Assembly (NCBI RefSeq): GCF_963678635.1
Contig: NC_087063.1
Location: forward strand, 9,768,386 to 9,832,385
Source of the DNA: Symsagittifera roscoffensis
Taxonomy: Eukaryota > Xenacoelomorpha > Acoela > Convolutidae
Direction: 5' to 3'
DNA length: 64,000 bases
Made by a program: the position numbers and the translations under genes
Shown here: piece by piece, positions 46,556 to 58,462 of the stretch
Layout of the letters: each line of letters begins with the position of its first letter
How positions within the stretch are numbered: position 1 is the stretch's first letter
Notes under the pieces: model-generated
Told to the model about the DNA's origin: nothing
The model's input: only the letters and a program-made list of their open reading frames with translations
Databases searched by the model: none

Positions 46556-47588
46556 TTATATGAACAGGAAAGTAATTATAAAATAGAGGGGTGTAGTGAT
46601 TAGAAACAGAAAAAGTTTGTTGAAAACACTTTGAGCAGAATTAATCAATACATCGGCAGTAGTTGTACCTGGCCCACTCGGAACTTTTTCTCCCTCACAT
46701 TGGTATCGATTGACGCCATCTTGAGTAGTTTTCTGTTCTTCACAAACTTTAAGCTGATACCATCCACAACGGGATTTAATTTCTACTCCTTTGTCGAAAT
46801 CTAGTCTGTAAATACGCATCACTATGATAAATTACATCCTATAAAATAGAAACTATTTAAATGTTTTATGAGGAACTTAAGCAAAGATTATCAGGCAAGT
46901 TTCATTTTCATAAAAAATGTACAAATGCTGCTATCAAATAAAAGCAGGCAGGGTTTATTTTTGACAATGGGTTTCGAAAAATTTCTCCCCACAATTTTAT
47001 AGATCATTTTCGTTGTCCAAAATCAGCGTAGTTTTACACTTTCGCTCTTTAATGGTCTTGTTTGGAAAAACAAACGAAGTGAAACAGCTTTTGCGTTTTT
47101 TTGAAAGCTCAATCCATAAGTGGCGTTTTTTTTGTTAATTTTTTTGGTGGCAAAGTCTTTTTTTACAAACGTCAAAGCTGATGCAGGGAAAACATATGAA
47201 AATACTCCTCTCTACCCTTAAAACACGCTAGTTATCAGTGGCACAAGTACCTGTAGTGTTGCGGTCCCATTTCATGGTCAAAATACACATCAATAATGAC
47301 TACACGAACATAGTCGTTCGCAATGTAACTATACCACGCGTATTCGTTCATAAGTTCACTCCCTATCATCACTTCGTTTTTCCTCGGGGACCGGATATAG
47401 TTGAAGTTCTTGGTAACAGCGGTTAGATTCCAGCCATGCTCTACCCAATCAGTTTGATTGTCGACTCTTTCCAGTCTAAAATGTGCAGCCTGTACTCTTA
47501 GTTTATCCCGATAGCAAACACTTTTCACATTCGCAGCAAACAAGCCAATGAAACACAAAAAACATGCTGTGATTATTTTAGAAGTCAT
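46556..47588 (-). CDS. Secreted or membrane-anchored 195-residue protein, two exons
   Basis: Exon 1 is 47588-47251 and exon 2 is 46805-46556. The intron (47250-46806, 445 bp) starts GTACTT and ends TTACAG, and the split Arg codon keeps the frame. The protein begins with a signal peptide ('MTSKIITACFLCFIGLFA'), has two N-glycosylation sites ('NQT', 'NLT') and four Cys in the mature part (one after the signal, three in exon 2: 'RCGWYQLKVC', 'YQCEG'). It ends with a hydrophobic tail ('LFLFLITTPLYFIITFLFI') preceded by small residues, which suits a GPI-anchor signal or a terminal membrane segment. There are no stops in either exon. A TATA box lies 78 bases before the ATG. No family recognised; it is the best-preserved host gene in the window. 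Confidence 0.65.
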
Positions 47589-47665
47589 TTTCTTGCATAC
47601 TTTTGATAAACCGAGAATGAGTGGGTATGAAAAAAATTTTGTTCAGCCAATTATAAAACGTCAAT

Positions 47666-47673
47666 TTTTTATA
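47666..47673 (-). promoter_or_regulatory. TATA box of the two-exon secreted-protein gene
   Basis: On the minus strand the sequence reads TATAAAAA, 78 bases upstream of the ATG at 47588. An inverted CCAAT word (ATTGGC on the minus strand) lies about 20 bases farther out, near 47646. The spacing allows a 5' leader of about 45-50 bases. Confidence 0.5.
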
Positions 47674-47740
47674 CAAACTGATCGCAGACAGCTTGTTAGT
47701 GAATTCACATGAAAACAAAAATTAATGCAAATTTAATTAC

Positions 47741-48103
47741 TGAGTTTTTTGCAGAGGTTGCATACTCATAGAGTAATTTCAGATAAGGTAGACCGTCTGT
47801 TCGTCACGCTATCTTAGTTTCGGCCGGATAGGTTCGTGCAACTTCTTAGTCTAAAAACAATCTCAACCTTACTCTTATATCTCCTAGTCTCAATAGATCT
47901 AGTGTATGCTGGTATTTGCAAGTTAGTCTTGGAGCTTGTCCAAAGGGAGAACAACTGTGGTCTAAGACTTATTAAAAATTGTTCTGGTGCAAATAATTGT
48001 CAGTGTTAGTGATGGAATATGATTGGTTAGTTAGTAATATTCTATAGGGATAGTTTTATCAATAAAATAACTGGCCTATAAAATTTAGTTCAGATGGGTT
48101 CCA
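47741..48103 (-). repeat. E2 3' LTR (inverted orientation)
   Basis: About 363 bp matching the E1 LTR in reverse, from TGAGTT at 47741 to GGTTCCA at 48103. Diagnostic shared words: gaccgtctgttcgtcacgc and ttcggccggata. On its right lies ccggggtttag, the inverted form of the purine-rich word preceding the E1 3' LTR, so this is the 3' LTR of a minus-strand element. Confidence 0.85.
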
Positions 48104-49201
48104 CTCTTTCCGGGGTTTAGAGAGTTTTCAGTTTTTTAATTATCTGTTATAGTGAAGGACCGATGGAAAAATTTCCTACTCTTTGGGGCAGTTTCCTTTT
48201 GAGTAGTTGGATCAGTGACTTCGTGAAGAGAGGAGAGATGTAGTTGTCTGTGTAGAGAAGAGAAGAACAGTTGTTCGAGTTCCAAAAGTGGGTCTCGTTT
48301 GATCGTGGCTCGTCTTGAGTGATTGTGTTAAGATTTAAGATCGATGCAAGGAAGTGTCGATTTCGTTAAGCTTAGAGCGAAACTACGTGCAAGATGAAGT
48401 TGACTTTTCTATGTGAAATGCCAATTTACTAGGATCGGTATGTGAGATCAACATCGAGTTGGCCAATCGTCTGTTTCAATTGTTTCCTTTGCTGTGATCT
48501 TAAAGGAAAGTTTGAAACGTGTGAAAACAAGTTAGATTTAAAATATGAAATTCATTTATTAAACAATTCTTCGTAGGCGAATTTGTGCAAATTGATGCAA
48601 AGATTGTATGAATTGTGGGCGAATGAAACAATTGGAAACTGACAAAAGAAGCGTCACAAAAAATGCTTAGTTTTTTTGTAATTTATTTGTAATTTTATGA
48701 ATTTACTGCTTTATTTTTCTGAATTTTACTGCCGAGTTATTGTTATACTGTGTTTTATTAAAAATTACTGCGTTATTTTTTTCCTGTCATTATTAAATAG
48801 AAAATTAAAAATTTAGAAACAGAGTTTACTAATTTTTATTTGGATTTTTTTTCTTTAGGTGAATGATCGGGGAGATCTATAAAAAGAAAGTGAGAAAATT
48901 GTATAAAATGGTGAGTGTTTTGTTTTATTTATTATTTGAATTATTTAATGCTTTAGTGAAAAGTTGTCGTTAGTGAAAAATCCATCGGGGAAGTTAGTGC
49001 GGATTGTGTCGGATGATGCGAGCGGCTTTGCAAGCATGCTGATGATGATTTTATATTGCAAGTGAGGTCAGAGAAGCTCCAGCGCTCTAATAATTGTTAG
49101 TTCTTTATTCTCAAGTGAGAATTCGTGCGAACTCGTTTTGAAGTGAAATATTTAATTCATGGTTTTCTTTAGTGTTATGGATATATTCTAGTATAGTGAC
49201 T

Positions 49202-50692
49202 TCAACGCAATGTATATACTCGTGGAACAATTGGTGGTCGGGAGTCATCAACATCAAAAGATTTGGTTAGAGGACAGATTATAAATATTTGGCGGATGGG
49301 ATCATTATTACGGAGGATGCCGTGGCTATTAGTGTTTTTTATGCAGTAGGTGAAATTTAGAAAAAAACGTGAAGCGTATTTTGAGTTAATGATTGTAAAT
49401 CTGTGTTGTGGATTAGGTGTTTGTGTATTAGATGTATAGTGATGTTGTATGAATTTGTAGTATGTATATATGTGTGTTAATTTTTTTCCTAACATGATTT
49501 CCTGCGAACAGTGTATGTCAAGTTCGTTATTTGTACGGAAAAGATAAGTAAGTGCAAAATGGTTAAATTTATTAAAGTATGACTCGTATGCTTTAGTACT
49601 TTTAGTGCATTAGCGATAATGTTGTCGAATTTTTTGCTAGTACTATCTATGTGAAATATATATTCGGATTCAATAAAAAAATTTCAGTTAGATGTAGGTT
49701 AACATTACGATCGTCCTCATTTGGGGTGTCTTCTATGTAGCGTGTTTTTGCGTGATCATAGTTGTTGTTTGAAAATCTATTTGCACGTTGTGCTATGAGT
49801 CTGTGTAGTGTTTTGTTTAGTCTGATTGTGGTGATTTTTTTTTCAAGAAGATGTTAGTTTGTGGAGGCGGGATTGCCATAATTCGATGTCTTCGGGGGTG
49901 TTGTACAAGGAAAGGGCTAATGGGTTAGTAAGTGCTGGTATGATGTCCAAGAAAGTGTGGGAAACAGGCTATATTCATCAACGAAGTTCAGTTGGTTGTC
50001 GTTAGTGGCTGCATACTAAGTATTTGATGGAACAAATGGTAAGTTATAAACTAAAAATTCTTGGGTGTTAGCATATTGTGGATGAAGGGATTATAGTCCG
50101 AATGATCAGAGATTTTTGTTTTTTGAGGTGAATTCGAGCGTCCATGAAGATTTGAATTTGAGGAGAATTTTGTTTTTTGAGGTAATAAAACATTCCAAAA
50201 ACCCTGCAAATATTATGCGTGCTACACTTGCTTGATTAATTACATGTGTATGTATTGCGCATGTATTGTAGTTGTCTCTCAATGATGGGAAGAGAATCCA
50301 AAAAAAGAAACATAGCGTATAAAATAGTCAATTTTTCTAACATATAGTAAGGCAATCATAGAAAAGCTACGAAATTGTTTTTTAGATTTACAAAACTAAA
50401 GATATTATTTGGTGAATTATCTTGTGGACGGTGATTTTCCCCATGTGGCGTTAGGGTGGAGTTGGGGTGTGGCGTTAGGGTGTTTGGGTTTAAAAACTTT
50501 ATGAACTCTTATAGGTTCTGCATGAACTGATTGAATTGAGGATTTTGATATTGAGGTAGAGTGTGTTAGTTGGTGAGTTGTTAGGGTGTTTGTGTTATGA
50601 ATATGCTGTTGAGGTGATATGAAGTTGTCTAATTCGTGCTCTAACTGGTTATCTGTCATAAAGCTAGGTGGGTTAGGTTGGTCGCTGGACAT
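49202..50692 (-). pseudogene. E2 ORF-C, broken
   Basis: The start corresponds to ATG near 50968, in the shared context ACGATGnGCCGACA. The piece 50692-50417 matches the Ser/Pro-rich half of E1 ORF-C ('ELDNFISPQQHI', 'NTLTTHQL') and reads through the position of the E1 TAG as 'VFKPKHPN'. The piece 49495-49202 matches the later block ('RFTIINSKYASRFFLNFTYC', 'NSHGILRNNDPIRQI'). The middle is degraded. No domain is recognised. Confidence 0.6.
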
Positions 50693-51009
50693 CGGGGAAA
50701 GACTAAGAGTTGCGTCAGTATAGTAAGAGTGGACTGGAAAAGATTAATTGGGAAGTTGGGAAGTGAGGGGCTGAAAAGGTGGCTCTGAAAAAGAACATGG
50801 GCTAGATTTTGAGTCGAGTATTTCATCGGGAGTTTCTACATCGGAGTTGCTGAAGTTTGCATCAGAATCTGTGCGTGGTCATTTACTTGAAAAGTTGGGT
50901 AGGGGAGAAGAAGTCAGGTCTGAAAGTGAAATGCGGGAGGAGTGGCGGATCCAATCTGTCGGCGCATCGTGTGCTGAAAAGATGGATGTTTTGAGAACGG
51001 AAGTTTTTT

Positions 51010-53571
51010 GAATGTGGTTGTTCTACATTCTGCTTATTTGTTTCATCAATGGTTGACTGGTGGACTGCTATATGAGATACTGCGCTCTGTGGGTATCTGT
51101 GACCTTGAGAAGTGTGTTCTGTTACTACTAATGTGTTCCTATAATTTTGTGGTACTAAAGACGAGGTTGTAGATGATGTTATTGTGTTGTATTTGTTGTA
51201 TTTGTATGTGTTATATTTACTGTACGTGTTGGATTTATTTTTTCGTGTGAAGTATCATATGCATCTGTTGTTGTAGATAGTTTCTTGCTGTACTGGCTAG
51301 TTTGAGCGAACAGGAAAATGTTATATATTGAGGTAATGAAATATTCCAAAAAAAATTTGCAAATATTATGCGTGCTTCACTTGCTTGTTTATTTACTTGT
51401 GCGTGTATTGCGCACGTGTTGTAGATTCCTTTCAATAGTGAGAAGAGGAATTCAAGAAAATTTAACATAGCGTATATTATAGTCAATCTTTCTAATATAT
51501 AGTAGGGCCATCCTAGAAAAGCTAGGAAATCGTTTTTTAGGTTTACAAAACTAAAAATATTGGATGGTGAAATTTCTTGTGGACGGTAATTTCAACCGTT
51601 AAGATGTAAAGAATCCCTAATTTCTCTAAAATATCCGCCATATTATTTTGCGTAAATATCTGAAAAATATGCGGTTTCAGCGAGTTTTTGTAAGTTCTGG
51701 TCAATTGATTGTCTTTGTATTGTTACCAATTGAGTGAGGAATTGTTGATATTGCTCTGTTCGAATGTCATGTTGTATGTTTGATCTGGAATTGATTGTAA
51801 GTCTACTTTCGGGTCACCGAAGATTGCTTTTATGCTTTCTTGTGAAAATTTCTTTATTTATGGCATAAGAGTAAGGTATGGAGTACGAAGGTAATAATCA
51901 TTTCGTTTGAATTTTTTAATTTTACTACAATGTGGCTATTTCCAGATCCACATGAGATAGCTGTATCCCAAACAAATGTAAGTAGTGACAGTGTATCAAG
52001 AACATCTATTTTTTTTTATAGATTATAGGGAATTTTTGTAACATCTTTTGACCTCAAAAACGTATAACGGTGGAACATTTTTAGTACATGTGCAGTAACA
52101 GAGGATGTTCTCTTCGTAGTCAAGGAATTTTGATCTATTGCCTGACAATAAATATCCTGGGGTTTTTTTAATACTGCTAATCCGAGTGATTGTAATATTT
52201 GTGTTCGTTCAAGTTGACATAAATGATGAAGTGTTTCTAGCTGAGATAGTGACATTTCATGACAAATTCTACTTATTGTATATTCTAGTTGCCTATCAAG
52301 ATGTATATCATAGTGAATTGCACCAAAATATGTGTTTTTCTAAAGTGAGAGTTCTTGTAAACGAGTGCTATCTTTTTCTTCGGAGCGCAGTTTTCCGCCA
52401 GGGTTTTCTGTGTTTTTAGGAAATTTTACTGGGATATACAATGTTTTATCTTTGCGGTTTCGATATGGTTGTGATGAGTTATTAATTAATTTTCCTGTTT
52501 TCATGTCGAAGCCTTTTTCGTATTCGACAAAAATTTCTGAGTTTTGTATTTTAAAAAGTGATTTTGGATTTTCAGGGGAAATTCGAAAACTTGTTAGTTT
52601 ATTTTCACAACCATCATTATTTTTTAAAATTTTGATTGTTGGATCTATTTCCATCAGGATTGAGTTTTCAAAAGAAATTGATTCTTAAAATAATTTTGGT
52701 GAAATGTTATCATTCTTGCGTGAATTTTAGAATATTGAAAAGTAGTACATGTGTCTTCTGGGTACCAAACAATGGCTGCTTGTGGTTGATTTTAGTTGTA
52801 GTATCGCAAAAGCCTTGGTATTTTTTACATAGTAAGCTCATTCCTTGATATAAAAAAGTACCCTCACGTGTTAATTGTACCTTTTCTAATTGGATTTTCT
52901 AACCAAAAAACATAATTTCTTGGTAGCCTTTGTTCTTTGTGTCAGCTTTCCAAAATGAGGGGTTATTAATTCCTACGTGTGATTTTCAATTTTTATCATG
53001 TAAGTTATAAGATAAACGTCCGTGTGCGCCGTGGTACGGAAATCCATCAACTATATTAATATGACCTTGGTATCTATCAAGTTTTGCATGCTGCGCGGAG
53101 TCTGATAAGACTTGAAAGTTTACTTAATTGCAATTTATTTGTGGTTATTTTTTTTCGAAGTAGTTCTTTTTTGCAATCTTCAGGGTTAAGATGTAAAAAT
53201 TTTTCTGTAACACTGTGGTAAAAGCATTCGTGATTGAGTCTGTTTTTATTTCCATTTTAAACTTTCGAGCAATGTACTTTCTTTGCAGAAAATTTTGCTG
53301 TTAAATTATATCCTGTTAGAGTTGTAACTCGTGTTTTCGAGTAAAGTGCTGCTACTACATTTGTTGATTCTATATTTTGTGGTTCGGATTCACATTGTGT
53401 TACTTGATTAATTGCATATTTATGTAGTGTTTTTTGTTGGTTTTTTTCACAATCATAGTGTTTAACTAAGAGGTCTTCTGGTCTTGTTCGGGGGGAAGGA
53501 TTTTGATGAGAATTAGGTTCTAAGAGTACAAGGGGGAAAGGTACTAAGGAAAAAACTATTAAAAGATACAT
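51010..53571 (-). pseudogene. E2 ORF-B: envelope-like glycoprotein, broken
   Basis: The start at 53571 gives a clear signal-peptide-like leader ('MYLLIVFSLVPFPLVLL') that runs in frame into the 'KHYDCEKNQQ' block, which E1 has in a different frame context. Further pieces: 52654-52340 ('EKGFDMKTGKLI'), 52255-52016 ('LSQLETLHHLCQLERTQILQ') and 51486-51235 with the membrane segment 'FLEFLFSLLKGIYN'. The order equals that of E1 ORF-B. Multiple stops separate the pieces. Confidence 0.62.
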
Positions 53572-53639
53572 GTGTAAGATAAACCTGAATATGGATTGTA
53601 GAATGTTATATATCCTATAGTATTTTTTGTATATCTATC

Positions 53640-54725
53640 GTGTTTATAGTTAAGTTATATTTAGTGGAGCTAATGGTACTGAGTAATGAATTAAACTATT
53701 TATTTTTACTGTTTTTTCAAATTTAAGTTTTAAGTTATCTTGAGTGAGGAATTGTACTTTATGTTCTTGAATACTTTGTAAATGTTGTGTCTGTATTGTA
53801 ATCGGTTTAGTGCCCAATTATGTAGTCTATTACTATCAAGATGGTGGCCAAATACGAGAGGGGTACTACAAAAGTATTCCAATCTACTCGTAAAGGTAAA
53901 ATTGTGCTTCGAAGTTCCCGATATCGATCGTCTAGATATGTAGGGAAAAGTAGTGTAAACGTAGTGGTTGGTCTTTGATCCGTTAATGAACTGGTTGATG
54001 GTAGGGATAGAATTTCTCGCAGTGATAAAGAGGTGTCACATGAAATATCTATGGGGTTGTTTACTAAGTTTAGTTCGCCTTGGGAGAATGCATGTGTTAT
54101 CCAATGTGAAATACGTTGTGTTGACGTGGGTGGATGAGAAGGACTTTCACGAATTTGTGCGGAAGTTGGTTCTTATCCTAAGTAGTCCGATGAGATGTTT
54201 GGGGTATTTGTTGAGGAGTTGTTTCTAGTGACGGCGGAGTACTTTGGACTGTTTTGCTAGAAAGAATCATAAGGGTCGCAGAGGGTGATGAAGGTATATG
54301 AAAAAGAACTCTGGGTGTTGCAAAAATTCGATTTCTTCGAGGATGGATAAATTGACTATAAATTGTAGAAGTTAAAAAATGGTTTTGGCTTGGGTGTCTA
54401 GTTCTGTTAAGATCTTGTTGAGGTGAGGGGAAAATATTATATGTTGGTTCGTATTGTGGTTCACTTAGGGGTGCTTGACTAAAAATGGCTGATATTAAAG
54501 CTGGGATTAAAGGTTCGGATAATGGCTGGTATTAAAGGTTCGGATAATGATGCATGTGTTTCTTCGAATGTATAAGGATGTTCTTGAAATGAATTATGTT
54601 TAGATGATTGGGGTCGGCTTGTTGAACTAGATGTTGGTTTTGTTGGGGGGTCTTGGGGTTTGGTGGTTGGTGGGGATTGTTTATTCGGTTGTTGATAATA
54701 AATTTTGGATATTTTTGATATATAA
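53640..54725 (-). pseudogene. E2 ORF-A remnant
   Basis: The minus strand repeats the ORF-A order of E1: a Pro/Gln-rich start, 'TFEETHASLSEP', 'QQDLNRTRHPSQ', basic 'HPRRNRIF' and later 'NRLHNWALNR' near 53820. Stops and shifts interrupt it, and a short internal duplication occurs near 54480-54545 (the word aaaggttcggataatg is repeated). No long open frame survives. Confidence 0.5.
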
Positions 54726-54789
54726 TTTTTATTCTGAATTAAACCAATGTAGTTGTCTAAGATTACAGCTGTTTCGATACATTTTCAGA

Positions 54790-57058
54790 ATAGGGTTGCG
54801 AACGAAAAAAAACATCATAAATAAGAACATAACATCATTCAACAAGCTTGGTTCGTATATGGCCCTATTCTGGCCTAAAGCAGCTGTGGTCAATAACTGT
54901 GTAGTTATCGACAATAAACTGGCCATACCAGAACCTCTTCGACAAGCAGTGCTCACTCGTCCTCACCGATCTCACCCGGGACAAGAGGCCATGATGGCGG
55001 CCTCTGAATACCTCTTGTGGCCAATAATGAACCGTCAGATCATTGGCACATGCGAGGAATACCGCGAATGCACTTTGTTTGGTAAGAATCTTAAACCCGT
55101 GTCAACTTTTAATACTGCGCATCCTTTGCCTATTTTGTCTGGACCTATTCAGCAATTATAACTAGACTTTGCTGGTCCATACTTGATGATAAAGGTGCTA
55201 AGATCTTTCTTTTGGTAGCAATCGATCGGTTCTCTAATTTTCCTTCGGTTCTTATTTCTAAAACTAGTGGAGCTAAGAAAGTTACTAAATTCCTTGATTC
55301 TTACATTCGTATTCATGGTCTACCTCACTCTATCAGAACGGATCACGGCTCAGGTTTTAAAAATAACTTGGTGCAAGAGTTTTGCTCTAGCAGAGGTATT
55401 AAACATGTCCTCTTGCCGGTCGGAGATCATAGAGGCAGTGGTTTGGTTGAACGAACGATTCAGACAACCAAGAGAAAACTGGGTGTTGCAAAACTCGATC
55501 CTAATTTCACAAAACTTAAAGAAACAATCCAACAAAAACTTGAGGACATTCGCAAGAGTAATCATTCGGTGCTTAAGAAATCTCCTTTTAAACTGCATTT
55601 TGGTCGTAAACCTAATACTGAATGGTCTCTGGCGCGTAATAATGTTGTTAAATCTGATACTTCAGCTCAAGGACTGGAGCGCAACCTCCTTACGACAGAC
55701 CAGATTGCCAGTCAAGATTACAGCAGAGACAGGGCAAAAGTTGTTCCTCGCGGCAGCACCAGTCCAACAGTTCCTCCCCGCTTCAAACCTTTGTTCTCGT
55801 TGGACGGAAATGAGGCAGATAGTGAACCCTACAAGGCGTTGGCGGAACTCGCTCGAGCGGAAAATAGATGGTCACAATTTAAACGCAATCTTCCAACAAA
55901 TGGGGGGAAAAGGTCCTCAAGGAGTTGGCAATCCGGAATTCGGACCTCGCTCTTTCCCTTAAGTCAGGACTCAACCACAACACTCTACGCTTCCCGGCAA
56001 TAGTTACAACTCCGGGGACACAAGTTAGTTCCAGGCGTGCACCAGCTGTTCCACCTCCTCGCCTCTCGAGAACAAGTAAATTAGAAAACTTTCTGATGTC
56101 TGATCCTAGTCGAGTTAAGGTCTTTAGGAAAATTATCGATCGTCAGTCAGGGAAGCCTCTTCATAAACTGACTAAAATTAGGATTGTTCGTGTTAAGGAT
56201 CATACTTATGTTACCTACTCTGGGAACGTTCACCGGAAAAACCACATCTGTCTCAAACCTAATTATCGGTCTACCGTTTCAGTTGCTCCCAACACTATAG
56301 GTGATCGACTCCTAGCTTCTTATTCTAATTCTGCCTCTCGGGTTGCTGCTAAAAGGCCCGCTACACGGTCTCAGCCGGTGTTACTAGATCAGCGGCCGAA
56401 TAACCCAACCCTCCCTACTCCGATGGTGGACCTAACAGTTGACTCTTCCAGCGAAAACTCAGTTGGATCCAATGGTGGTCTCCACGTGATTAACGATCCC
56501 TCTCCTATCGGAAAACTACAGAAGTTACAATGTGACTCACCTCCGGTCAGATTTGCTCCTCAGTCTAACTCTACATCGCAGCCTCATACTTCAACAAAGG
56601 ATACATGCTCGCTACCACCCGACTCTACCGCACGCCTTGACAATTCGATACCTTCGACTCAACCGCGGATTTCACGTTGTGCTGCCTCTTCTTCGACCTC
56701 AAACTTGGCTGATTTTCCGGGTCTTAATCCTCCTCGTTCTGGGATTACTCCTTCTTCACCGGACATGATGTCGCCACAGGGTCTGGCTCTTCCCCCTCAT
56801 CCGGAGTCATCAGAGCTGCCCTCCTCCTACCCTTCGCTTTCTCTACCTGCTCAACCAGTGGTTGACGACGCCGAGTCAGTCCGGACGTCACATCGTAGCA
56901 AGAAGCCCACTCAGTTTTTTGGCAATCCGTTGCGACCTTCAGTTAAGTCAGTTGAGGAGGACCCAAATTTGACTCGTTATTTAATTGTTCTTTTGCAGTC
57001 GAACTGCAGATTGATGATAATGATACTAACCGAGGTCATTGTGCTAATCTATTGTTAA
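54790..57058 (+). pseudogene. Ty3/gypsy integrase and C-terminal region, frameshifted
   Basis: In order: an HHCC zinc region ('LTRPHRSHPGQEAMMAA', 'GTCEEYRECTLFGKN', one Cys replaced); a stop (TAA) just before 'LDFAGPY' with the first catalytic Asp; a one-base shift; then 55212-56003 with 'AIDRFSNFPSVLIS', 'SIRTDHGSGFKNNL' (second Asp) and 'GDHRGSGLVERTIQTTKRKL' (Glu, 35 residues after the Asp). A second shift near 55925-56000 leads to the C-terminal part to 57058, with 'KLTKIRIVRVKDHTYVTYSG' and a Pro/Ser-rich tail ending 'RSKKPTQFFGNPL'. Catalytic residues are present but the frame is broken three times. RT and the upstream region are missing: E2 abuts at about 54725. Confidence 0.85.
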
Positions 57059-58084
57059 TACCACGCAGAGCGTGTTCATTCTCTATCTGATAAAAAATAT
57101 TGTTTGCTAGAAAAACTTATTCAGCCACAAATTCATGTTCATTCAGGATAAACTTCCTATTTCGAGCATTTATTCGAAACCAAGTATTTATTCGAAACTA
57201 AGCTATAATGTGATTCAAGCAACTAAATATTCAACTCTAAAACAATTTACTTATTGTTCAACAACTAAGTCTTCACTCTAAAACCTCGGCAAATCTGACT
57301 GTGAGTCTTCTCACAGGGTGTTTTAATTTTGTCGGGTATATGTTTTGTCTTCTCCACCAGGCTGCTTTTTAACAACTTTTGAAACTCAATTTTGCCTTTT
57401 CGTCAATTTTGCGCTTGGAACAAGTTAAGGAGGCCACCCAAAAATTCACATTACATATAATCAGTAGCGTGCTGAGGGTATGGGGCGCTGGGGCGACCGC
57501 CCTACCTCAATTCTGGTTGCCAAATTTTTCCAAAGGATCCCCCTTTGGTATAACTTTGCGACATCCTTTTTGACCGACCAACCATAAAATTGTTCTAAAG
57601 GCGCCTTTGGCGCCAGTATAATCAATTTTAAGGGGGGGAACGGTCGCCAAAAAACGCAATTATTTGGTCAAAATTTCCAAAAAGAGCCTAAAAACAAGTT
57701 TTTTGGCCTGTTTTATGAAAAATTTGCCTGCAGCGTAGAAAATTTTTGACAATATAGGATCTTTTCAGCATTTTTGGAGAGCTGGGTCGGAAAATCAAGT
57801 TGGTCGTCCTTGAAAATAGTCGACAAAAAAGGTTCCCTCTTTGGAAAAGGTTCTGCCCTCTGCGCCTGCCACTGGGTAAAATCAAATCTGACTCCTCTTC
57901 TCCGCCATATTTCTTCTATAGAATTCGATTCCATGTTCTCAAGTTCTTCGTTTATGGTAAAAAACTTCGCCTCAGTCCAGGAATTAAATGTATGAATAAA
58001 AATATTAAAACTATTAAAACATTTTAATTATATATCTTTTTTAATAGAATTTTGAAACTACCTCCTGCTACCATGTTAACCTGT
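57059..58084. other. Gypsy 3' flank and dispersed repeat
   Basis: 57059-57320 may contain the 3' end of the gypsy element (repeated 'tattcgaaac' words), but no LTR pair exists to prove it. From about 57470 to 57960 lies a dispersed repeat related to 45645-45830. Frames on both strands here are short and overlap each other, so I do not call genes. Confidence 0.45.
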
Positions 58085-58462
58085 TGGAACCAGATCTAAA
58101 CTAGAATTTAAAATTGGATATTATTCTGATATTTTATCTCAATAAAATATTGAACACTAACCAATCATACTCCATCAAACTAACAACCCACTTATTTGTA
58201 AGTGTTAAAACTACTTGTAGTGTCAACACCAGAGCAATTTGAATTAAGCTTAGAACACAGTTGTTCTCATTCTGGAACTAACTCGCATAAACCGGTGTAC
58301 ACTAGATCTATTGAGACTAGGAGATATAAGAGTAAGATTAAGATTGGTATTAGACTAAGAAGTTGCACGAATCTATCCGGCCGAAAATAAGATAGCGTGA
58401 CGAGCAGACGGAGTACCTTATCTGAAATTACTCTATGAGTATAACCAAAAGGATATAACTCA
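58085..58462 (+). repeat. Single LTR of the E family
   Basis: About 378 bp, starting TGGAACC and ending ATAACTCA, matching the E1 LTR in plus orientation ('ttgcacgaatctatccggcc', 'gatagcgtgacgagcagacg'). No target duplication is obvious: ctgt precedes it and atgc follows. Downstream sequence does not match E1 internal DNA until about 62120. It is therefore either a solo LTR with eroded flanks or the 5' LTR of E3 followed by unrelated insertions. Confidence 0.85.

Larger units (their letters stand above)
47741..54725 (-). mobile_element. E2: second copy of the E family, minus strand, 5' truncated
   Basis: Running leftwards, E2 carries the ORF-A region (about 54700-53640, many stops), envelope-like ORF-B (53571 to about 51010), ORF-C (about 50990-49200), a 3' untranslated region and the 3' LTR. 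There is no 5' LTR: the family similarity stops near 54725, where a plus-strand gypsy fragment begins. Like E1 and E3, no gag or pol core is seen. Divergence from E1 is much greater than between the two E1 LTRs. Confidence 0.82.
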
